From: an uncultured Caryophanales bacterium
GTDB lineage: Bacteria > Bacillota_I > Bacilli_A > RF39 > UBA660
Reading direction: 5' to 3'
Length of the DNA: 6,808 bases
Assembly (NCBI GenBank): GCA_947065955.1
Contig: CAMSXY010000068.1
Location: 1-6,808, forward strand
Below, one piece after another: positions 1 through 4,620 of this stretch (positions are counted from its first letter, which is position 1; the number at the start of each line of letters is the position of its first letter). The notes below the pieces were generated by a model. That model saw only the letters and a program-made list of their open reading frames with translations. It was not told the origin of the DNA and did no database searches. A program made the translations under genes and the position numbers.

Positions 1-50
1 TACGAGATAGACTTGGGTGAATGGAGTTCAGACGTGTGCTCTTCCGATCT
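1..50. other. Illumina index adapter left at contig start (artefact)
   Basis: These bases match the indexed (P7-side) Illumina TruSeq-type adapter. They read the P7 tail end TACGAGAT, an 8-base index AGACTTGG, and then the read-2 primer region ending in GCTCTTCCGATCT. One base differs from the usual adapter: position 21 is A where C is expected. The same adapter with the same index, reverse-complemented, closes the contig. This is library sequence and not part of the organism, so nothing should be translated from it. Confidence 0.98.
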
Positions 51-52
51 AT

Positions 53-481
53 ATATTGTTTCTTTTCTTATCCGATTTTAAAATGGGTGGACAAAATATC
101 TTTCCACGTATGAAAAAGAAACAATATATAGCAGAAAAATTATTTTCAATCTTTGTAATACTAACTATTCTAAAAACATTTTTCCACATACTGGTAATTA
201 TTAAATGTTTGAATTTTGAATTTATAATATGGCTAAAAGATATCCTTTTTTCAGGAATTTTCCTTTCTTTTTTGATTTTTTTTCTTTTTTTCTTTTCCTT
301 AAATAAAAAAATATGTATTATAGTTATGTTACTTTTTTTAGGTCTCATTTTAAAAAATAAGGAGTTCTTTTCTATTATTTCCTATGATCTCTTTTTCTTG
401 ATTTTTTTAAACATAGTATTAAGTGGAATCACTTTATTTTTAAGCAAATATCTATTCCAAATTTATGAAAGGAATGATTAA
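53..481 (+). CDS. Integral membrane protein, 3' part only; probable ABC exporter permease subunit
   Basis: The open frame is continuous with the adapter at its left end, so the true 5' part of the gene is missing. No start is credible: ATG at 83 lacks a ribosome binding site. About 142 genuine residues remain. After a basic stretch (FPRMKKKQ) come about four hydrophobic segments rich in Phe, Leu and Ile: FSIFVILTILKTFFHILVII, the GIFLSFLIFFLFFF region, ICIIVMLLFLGLIL, and LFFLIFLNIVLSGITLFL. A short polar tail ends in ERND. Its stop codon touches the start of the ABC ATPase gene, and GAAAGGAA near its end serves as the ATPase's ribosome binding site, so the two genes are co-translated. Partnership with an ATPase makes a permease the best guess. 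No family motif is recognised, and an unrelated membrane protein is possible. Local base composition is even more T-rich than the rest of the window. Confidence 0.7.
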   Translation: MLFLFLSDFKMGGQNIFPRMKKKQYIAEKLFSIFVILTILKTFFHILVIIKCLNFEFIIWLKDILFSGIFLSFLIFFLFFFSLNKKICIIVMLLFLGLILKNKEFFSIISYDLFFLIFLNIVLSGITLFLSKYLFQIYERND

Positions 482-1135
482 ATGAAAATTGAAATGAAAA
501 ATGTTTCCAAAAAATTTGATGGGAATTATATTTTAAAAAATGTGAATTTAATATTTGAAGAAGGACATATTTATGGTTTTATAGGAAGAAATGGAAGTGG
601 AAAAAGCGTTCTTTTAAAAATTTTATGTGGTTTTTACACACCTAGTGAAGGAGAAATTTATGTAGATGGAAAAAATGTTAGTAAGGATATGGAATTTTTG
701 CCAGATACTAGAGTATTAATTGAAAAACCAACTTTTTTACCTGATATTAGTGGATTTGAAAATTTAAAAGTTCTTGCTTCTATTCATTCAAAAATCGATG
801 AAAAAAGGATTCGAGAAGTCCTTGAGTGGGTTTGCTTATCCAAGGAAGACCAAGAAAAAAAATTCCACAAGTATTCTTTAGGAATGAAACAAAAACTTGG
901 TATCGCGCAAGTTTTAATGGAAGATCCTAAGGTAATGATCTTTGATGAGCCACTAAATGGTATAGAAGATGAGACAGCTTTAAAAATTCGAAAGATTTTT
1001 ATGGAAGAAAAGAAAAAAGGAAAAATTATTTTGATTGCCTCCCATATTAAAGAAGATATCTATGATTTAGCCGATATTCTTTTTAAAGTGGATGAGGGAC
1101 AAGTAAAGTTGTATCAAAAAGAAACAAAAGAATAA
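482..1135 (+). CDS. ABC transporter ATP-binding protein, ABC-2 exporter type
   Basis: This 217-residue protein is a single nucleotide-binding domain that would hydrolyse ATP on the cytoplasmic face to drive a membrane partner. Walker A is GRNGSGKS (residues 35-42), the signature is SLGMKQ (132-137), Walker B is VMIFDE (151-156) with catalytic Glu156, and the switch histidine is His188 in IASHIKED. The usual Q-loop glutamine is replaced by glutamate: the stretch LIEKPTFLPDISGFENL (79-95) follows the LIExP...ENL pattern of BcrA and LanF-type ATPases (bacitracin and lantibiotic self-protection), known as an E-loop. The length is short, with no C-terminal extension. The start is set by GAAAGGAA at 467-474, seven bases upstream. 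It directly follows the membrane protein gene at 53-481. The substrate cannot be read from sequence; antimicrobial peptide export or immunity is a family-based inference. Confidence 0.93.
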   Translation: MKIEMKNVSKKFDGNYILKNVNLIFEEGHIYGFIGRNGSGKSVLLKILCGFYTPSEGEIYVDGKNVSKDMEFLPDTRVLIEKPTFLPDISGFENLKVLASIHSKIDEKRIREVLEWVCLSKEDQEKKFHKYSLGMKQKLGIAQVLMEDPKVMIFDEPLNGIEDETALKIRKIFMEEKKKGKIILIASHIKEDIYDLADILFKVDEGQVKLYQKETKE

Positions 1136-1140
1136 AGCTT

Positions 1141-1176
1141 AAATAAAAATATCCAAATTTTTGGATATTTTTATTT
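1141..1176. terminator. Bidirectional intrinsic terminator between convergent genes
   Basis: The arm at 1141-1157 is perfectly complementary to 1160-1176, a 17-bp inverted repeat with ATCC/GGAT at its core. Because A-rich and T-rich arms flank the core symmetrically, each strand ends in a U-rich tail. It can therefore terminate both the ABC gene (stop at 1135) and the phosphoesterase gene, whose last lysine codon and TAA (1171-1176) lie inside the right arm. The stem has only two G-C pairs, so termination may be modest or assisted. Confidence 0.8.
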
Positions 1177-2034
1177 CGTTAAAAAACGGTAAAGATTAAT
1201 AGAAGGACGATTAAATAAACGGAAATTTATTGTAGAAGTTCCAATTCCACTAGAAATATAAAATTTTGTATTTTCGAATTGATAAAAAGGTTCATAGTAT
1301 TTTTTTCCATATTTCGGTAAAACAATAGGTTTCAAAAAAGGAAGGGACACTTGCCCACCATGGGTATGTCCAGATAAGATAAGATCGAAATTTTGATATG
1401 CGAATTCATCAATAAAATCAGGTTCATGAAGAAGTAAAATAGTATAAATAGAACGATTTTCTTCACTTTCTAAATAATCTAAAATAGGCTTAATTTTGTC
1501 TGTTACCTGTACCTTTTCATCGTAACTAGAACTAAGACCAGCAAGAAAGATAGGATTTTGATCTTTATAAATAAGTTCATAGTTATCGTTTAAATTAATA
1601 AATCCACTTTTTTGAATAATTCTTTCCCAATTAGAAAAATTTAAATCATGATTCCCTGTAATGGCATAACAACCAATAGGAGCTTCGATTTTTTTTAAAA
1701 TAGAAGAAATTTCCTCTTCTACTTCCTCAGTTACCTCATAACGTTCATCTAACAAATCTCCTGTTAAAACCACAATATCAGGTTTTAAAGAATTAATTTT
1801 TTCCACCATATTTTCAAGTTCTTTTTTATGAACCGTACTTCCATAGTGAATATCACTAATTTGTATAATTTTAAATCCATGATAAGCATCACTTAAAGCA
1901 GAAAGAATGGGATATTCTTTAACCTTTAATCCAGAGGTTGCGATATAACGACTATAAAAAAGTCCAATTCCCAGAGTAAAAAAAACAGAAAGAAAAATAA
2001 GTAAAGCTTTTTTATAAGATTGTTTTAATTTCAT
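1171..2034 (-). CDS. Membrane-anchored calcineurin-like metallophosphoesterase (YkuE/YaeI type)
   Basis: This 287-residue protein starts with a basic stretch and one hydrophobic segment (about residues 9-27), so it is probably anchored with the enzyme domain outside. No twin-arginine motif is present, unlike secreted YkuE of Bacillus subtilis. The two-metal site is complete: Asp61 and His63 in SDIHYG, Asp93 in GDLLD, Asn128-His129 in GNHD, His203 in LLHEPD, and His223 and His225 in SGHTHGGQ. Relatives cleave phosphomonoesters or phosphodiesters, in some cases on lipids or wall polymers; the substrate here is unknown. Translation starts at the ATG ending at 2034, preceded by AGGTGAT, which overlaps the TAG of the upstream CPBP gene. 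Only seven bases separate the two genes, so they form one transcription unit driven from the promoter near 2759-2789. Confidence 0.92.
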   Translation of the reverse strand: MKLKQSYKKALLIFLSVFFTLGIGLFYSRYIATSGLKVKEYPILSALSDAYHGFKIIQISDIHYGSTVHKKELENMVEKINSLKPDIVVLTGDLLDERYEVTEEVEEEISSILKKIEAPIGCYAITGNHDLNFSNWERIIQKSGFINLNDNYELIYKDQNPIFLAGLSSSYDEKVQVTDKIKPILDYLESEENRSIYTILLLHEPDFIDEFAYQNFDLILSGHTHGGQVSLPFLKPIVLPKYGKKYYEPFYQFENTKFYISSGIGTSTINFRLFNRPSINLYRFLTK

Positions 2035-2041
2035 AAATCAC

Positions 2042-2740
2042 CTATAAAAAGAAAGTCATTAAAACTAAAAGAGACATTTGAAGACCATTGTGTAAAAAAT
2101 GAAGTCCCATAGGAACAAAAATATTATCACATTCAGTAAGTACATAAGCAAAAACAACACCAGGTGCCGCATAAGGAATTAAATATAACATATCATATCC
2201 AGAAGTAATACTTGAAAATACATGCAATCCACCAAAAACAAATCCAGAAAATAAAACAAATAGAAAATCCGTTTTAAACATATATCGGAATCCTTGACGG
2301 AAGATAAGTTCCTCTACAACGGGTGCGAAAAGAACAGCAGATAAAAACATATAAATAGGCGCTATATCAAAAGTTTCCAAAACAGCTTCTTGATTACCTG
2401 CAATTCCTTTATGTACCATATTAATAATAAGATTCGAAAACATCATAATACCCATTGCTAAAAACCAATATTTTAAATATTTTTTAAAATACATTTTATG
2501 ATTTTTTTTCAAATCTTGAAAATCTCTTTTAAGTTTATCTTTAAATAAGAAAACAATGATCATAAAAAAGATAATTTCATAGATACTTAAATAAATAATT
2601 TTCCAAAAAGAACTCATTTTGGAAATATCGATTCCAAGTAAATAAAGAGGAAGTATTTGAAATTCTTGTAAAAACATATACAATAAAAAACTACAAATTC
2701 CCAAAATTGCTAATTTTTTTTCTTTTTTTTCTAAATGCAT
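2042..2740 (-). CDS. CPBP-family intramembrane metalloprotease homologue (Abi/Rce1-like)
   Basis: This 232-residue polytopic membrane protein has about six to eight hydrophobic segments. All three CPBP motifs are visible: EELIFR with Glu143, Glu144 and Arg148; FGGLH with Phe169 and His173; and HFLHN with His214 and Asn218. These residues form the active site in Rce1-type intramembrane endopeptidases, so the protein should be catalytically competent. Family members process prenylated proteins in eukaryotes; bacterial ones are linked to bacteriocin self-immunity, peptide maturation and stress responses, often with unknown substrates. GGTGAT at 2747-2752 lies six bases before the ATG and supports this start. 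It is the first gene of a two-gene operon with the phosphoesterase. The role here is not determined; a neighbouring exporter with an E-loop makes peptide handling possible but unproven. Confidence 0.92.
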   Translation of the reverse strand: MHLEKKEKKLAILGICSFLLYMFLQEFQILPLYLLGIDISKMSSFWKIIYLSIYEIIFFMIIVFLFKDKLKRDFQDLKKNHKMYFKKYLKYWFLAMGIMMFSNLIINMVHKGIAGNQEAVLETFDIAPIYMFLSAVLFAPVVEELIFRQGFRYMFKTDFLFVLFSGFVFGGLHVFSSITSGYDMLYLIPYAAPGVVFAYVLTECDNIFVPMGLHFLHNGLQMSLLVLMTFFL

Positions 2741-2758
2741 TTTATTATCACCATTACT

Positions 2759-2789
2759 ATTATACCAAAATCTTTTTTATTTTTCACAA
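2759..2789 (-). promoter_or_regulatory. Promoter for the CPBP-phosphoesterase operon
   Basis: Read on the minus strand, TTGTGA (2784-2789) is followed after 19 bases by TATAAT (2759-2764), preceded by TGG, which makes an extended -10. The consensus -10 is strong; the 19-base spacer is long but is compensated by the TG extension. The expected start of transcription lies near 2752, giving a very short leader of about a dozen bases with the ribosome binding site at its 5' end. Confidence 0.65.
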
Positions 2790-2862
2790 TATAAAGTAAA
2801 ATATTGAAATTAATTACCAATTTATGATTTTAGAAAGAAAAAAATTAGGAAATGAAAAAAAA

Positions 2863-2893
2863 TTGAGAAAAATCGTGAAATTTATGGTATAAT
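2863..2893 (+). promoter_or_regulatory. Promoter of the rimP-nusA-ylxR-infB operon
   Basis: TTGAGA (2863-2868) and TATAAT (2888-2893) are 19 bases apart, with TGG directly before the -10 hexamer (extended -10). An A-tract at 2855-2862 upstream of the -35 could act as an UP element. Transcription should begin near 2900, leaving a leader of about 47 bases that contains the hairpin at 2907-2930. No other likely promoter is seen before infB. Confidence 0.72.
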
Positions 2894-2906
2894 AAAAAAA
2901 ACAACG

Positions 2907-2930
2907 AAAGAGTGGGCTATCCCACTTTTT
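2907..2930 (+). promoter_or_regulatory. Leader hairpin of rimP operon, candidate NusA-responsive attenuator
   Basis: AGTGGG (2911-2916) pairs with CCCACT (2921-2926) around the four-base loop CTAT. The stem extends outward through a G-U pair and three A-U pairs (2907-2910 with 2927-2930). A tract of five T's followed by CT begins in the 3' arm, so the element has the form of a weak intrinsic terminator between promoter and rimP. In Bacillus subtilis, NusA is known to control its own operon by attenuation in the leader. The same role here is an inference from position and shape. The ribosome binding site AAGGAG (2936-2941) lies outside the stem, so direct blockage of translation is unlikely. 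Confidence 0.6.
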
Positions 2931-2946
2931 CTATTAAGGAGAAAGT

Positions 2947-3210
2947 ATGGATATAGAAAAGAAGATTAAAGAATTAATTGAACAAACTATAATCAAAGCA
3001 GGGTACCAAATAGAAGATATCCTATATGTAAAAGAAGAAGGACAACAATTCCTCCGCATTATTATTGATAAAGAAGGAATGCTGGAGGTAGAGGATTGTG
3101 TTATAGTAAGTAAACTAATAAATCCTATTTTAGATGAAAACGATCCAATAGAAGAAAATTATATTTTAGATGTTTGTTCAAAAGAGAAAGGTTGTGATGA
3201 ACTTGAATAA
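2947..3210 (+). CDS. rimP: Truncated ribosome maturation factor RimP (N-terminal domain only)
   Basis: RimP assists 30S subunit maturation. The 87 residues match the RimP N-terminal alpha/beta domain: GYQIEDILYVKE (19-30), the LRIIIDKEG strand (36-44), VEDCVIVSKLINPILDENDPI (48-68) and YILDV (72-76). Family members are usually about 150 residues and continue with a VSSPG(L/I)xRPL motif and an SH3-like C-terminal domain. Here the chain reads VCSKEKGCDELE and stops at TAA, and the nusA start lies 14 bases inside the gene, so there is no room for the missing domain. AAGGAG at 2936-2941, five bases before the ATG, gives a sound start, and the reading frame is clean. It could be a functional minimal RimP or a decayed copy kept for its coupling to nusA; the intact domain favours the first. 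Confidence 0.88.
   Translation: MDIEKKIKELIEQTIIKAGYQIEDILYVKEEGQQFLRIIIDKEGMLEVEDCVIVSKLINPILDENDPIEENYILDVCSKEKGCDELE
3186..3191 (+). promoter_or_regulatory. Ribosome binding site that fixes the nusA start
   Basis: GAAAGG lies five bases before the ATG at 3197 and within the last codons of rimP. An in-frame ATG at 3170 would add nine residues but has no such site and is not in the part conserved with other NusA proteins, so 3197 is preferred. The 14-base overlap suggests translational coupling of rimP and nusA. Confidence 0.75.
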
Positions 3211-4339
3211 TAAAGAATTTAAAAATGCAGTAGAAGCTCTTGTTAAAGAAAAAGGAATCAAAGAAGATGTTATCTATGATGCTATGGAACTTGCTTTAAC
3301 TAGTGCTTATAAAAAAAATTATCATTCTCTTCCCAATGTTCGAGTAAGTGTTGATAAAGAACTTGGAGATTTTCATGTATATTCTTTTAAAACCGTTGTT
3401 TATAATGAAGAACAAGAAGTAGAAAATGCACCTGAATTTATTGTTAATGAAGAAGGAGAAGAAGAAGAATATTACTTTTTCTTTGACGAACGTATTCATA
3501 TTACTTTAGAGGAAGCAAGAAAAATAGTTCCTAATATAGAAGTTGGAGAAACAATCGAAGAAGAAGTAACTCCAAAAGACTTTGGTAGAGTAGCAGCTGC
3601 AACTGCGAAACAAGTTGTTGTTCAAAAAATTCGTGAAGCTGAAAGAAATAGTATTTCTGATGAATTTTCAGATAAACAAGACGAAATGGTTATTGGACTA
3701 GTAGAGATGGAAGATGTAAGAAATTACTATATCAACCTTGGAAGAACCCAAGGAATTCTTCCAAAAACGGAAATCATTCCAGGCGAAAAAATAAAAATGG
3801 GATCTTCTATAAAAGTTTATATTCATAAAGTAGAAGTTAATTCAAAAGGTACCTTGATTTTATTATCTAGAAATCATTATGGGTTTGTAAAACGTCTTTT
3901 TGAATTAGAAATTCCAGAAATTAATGAAGGAATTGTTTTAATTTATAGTGTCGCAAGGGAACCTGGAGTTCGTACTAAAATTGCTGTTTATTCCGAGAAT
4001 CCAAATGTAGATGCAGTAGGTGCTTGTATTGGCGAAAAAGGACTTCGTATAGGAAGAATTATAGAAGAATTAAATGGCGAAAAAATCGATATTGTTGCAT
4101 ATAATAATGATAGTGCGAAGTTTATTGAAAGTGCACTAAGTCCTGCTAAAAACTTACATATTTTTGTAACCGATGAGAAAAAAAGAGAAGCCCTTGCGAT
4201 TGTAGATCAGGAAAATCTTTCTTTAGCAATTGGAAAAAAAGGATTAAATGTAAAATTGGCAGCACGTCTTACACATTTTAAAATTGATGTAAAAACCACT
4301 CTTCAAGCTGGGGAGATGGGAATTAATATTGTGGAGTAG
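3197..4339 (+). CDS. nusA: Transcription termination/antitermination factor NusA
   Basis: NusA binds RNA polymerase and nascent RNA, promoting pausing and hairpin-dependent termination. The 380 residues follow the Bacillus layout. The N-terminal polymerase-binding domain (about 1-155) includes VTPKDFGRVAAATAKQVV (124-141). An S1 domain follows (about 160-225), then two KH domains with GxxG loops GEKG (279-282) and GKKG (346-349). SVAREPGVRTKIAV (251-264) is the typical KH1 entry. No acidic repeat domains follow KH2, as in other Firmicutes. Compared with B. subtilis NusA as I remember it, about 23 residues are inserted between residues 70 and 97; they are rich in Glu and include EEGEEEEYYFFFDE. 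NusA may act on the leader hairpin at 2907-2930 to limit its own synthesis. The gene overlaps rimP by 14 bases and stops four bases before ylxR. Confidence 0.96.
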   Translation: MNLNNKEFKNAVEALVKEKGIKEDVIYDAMELALTSAYKKNYHSLPNVRVSVDKELGDFHVYSFKTVVYNEEQEVENAPEFIVNEEGEEEEYYFFFDERIHITLEEARKIVPNIEVGETIEEEVTPKDFGRVAAATAKQVVVQKIREAERNSISDEFSDKQDEMVIGLVEMEDVRNYYINLGRTQGILPKTEIIPGEKIKMGSSIKVYIHKVEVNSKGTLILLSRNHYGFVKRLFELEIPEINEGIVLIYSVAREPGVRTKIAVYSENPNVDAVGACIGEKGLRIGRIIEELNGEKIDIVAYNNDSAKFIESALSPAKNLHIFVTDEKKREALAIVDQENLSLAIGKKGLNVKLAARLTHFKIDVKTTLQAGEMGINIVE

Positions 4340-4343
4340 TTTT

Positions 4344-4604
4344 ATGAAAGAAAAAAAAATCCCTATGCGAAGTTGTGTTGTAACCAAAGAAAAATATCCT
4401 AAAAAAGAACTCATTCGAATTGTAAGAACACCAGAAGGAACGATAGAAGTCGATGAAAATGGAAAACAAAACGGAAGAGGAGCCTACGTAAAAAAAGATA
4501 TCTCTGTTATTGAAAAAGCAGAAAAATATCGCATTTTAGAAAGACATTTAGAAACAGAGATACCAGAAGAAATTTTTATAAAGTTAAAAGAAATAATTAA
4601 ATAG
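4344..4604 (+). CDS. ylxR: YlxR/RnpM family RNA-binding protein (DUF448), RNase P modulator
   Basis: This 86-residue protein has the family hallmarks PMRSCVVT (7-14), the KKELIRIVR strand (20-28), and the GRGAYV box (44-49) after a D-x-x-G-K-Q-N turn. Bacillus YlxR, renamed RnpM, binds the RNA of RNase P and modulates tRNA 5' processing; the gene almost always sits after nusA, as here. It is basic overall, as expected for RNA binding. The start is the ATG at 4344, with GTGGAG at 4331-4336 (the end of nusA) seven bases upstream. A TTG at 4329 in the same frame has no comparable site and would overlap nusA. The next gene is infB, 16 bases on; the usual L7Ae-like ylxQ is absent. Confidence 0.93.
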   Translation: MKEKKIPMRSCVVTKEKYPKKELIRIVRTPEGTIEVDENGKQNGRGAYVKKDISVIEKAEKYRILERHLETEIPEEIFIKLKEIIK

Positions 4605-4607
4605 AAA

Positions 4608-4613
4608 GAGGTG
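4608..4613 (+). promoter_or_regulatory. Ribosome binding site for infB
   Basis: GAGGTG is a strong match to the 16S tail. It lies seven bases before ATG 4621 and ten before ATG 4624, both in the infB frame. Another ATG at 4617 is only three bases away and out of frame, so it is a poor start. The tandem ATGATG leaves the true first residue uncertain by one codon. Confidence 0.75.
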
Positions 4614-4620
4614 CGTATGT

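Noticed and set aside
2741..2946. Riboswitch, small RNA or origin in the divergent intergenic region
   Set aside because: The space is taken up by two promoters, A-tracts and one short hairpin; no conserved riboswitch core, T-box or DnaA-box cluster is visible.
3170..3196. Longer NusA starting at ATG 3170
   Set aside because: No ribosome binding site precedes it, and GAAAGG sits at the right distance from ATG 3197.
3150..3215. Frameshift explanation for the short RimP
   Set aside because: nusA is intact from 3197, so no other frame could hold the missing domain of about 70 residues.
3446..3470. GAA/GAG-rich run as a regulatory or repeat element
   Set aside because: It is in frame and codes for the acidic insertion in NusA, so it is treated as protein sequence.
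4329..4343. YlxR starting at TTG 4329 with five extra residues
   Set aside because: It would overlap nusA, lacks a ribosome binding site, and the family begins close to KIPMRSC; ATG 4344 is well supported.
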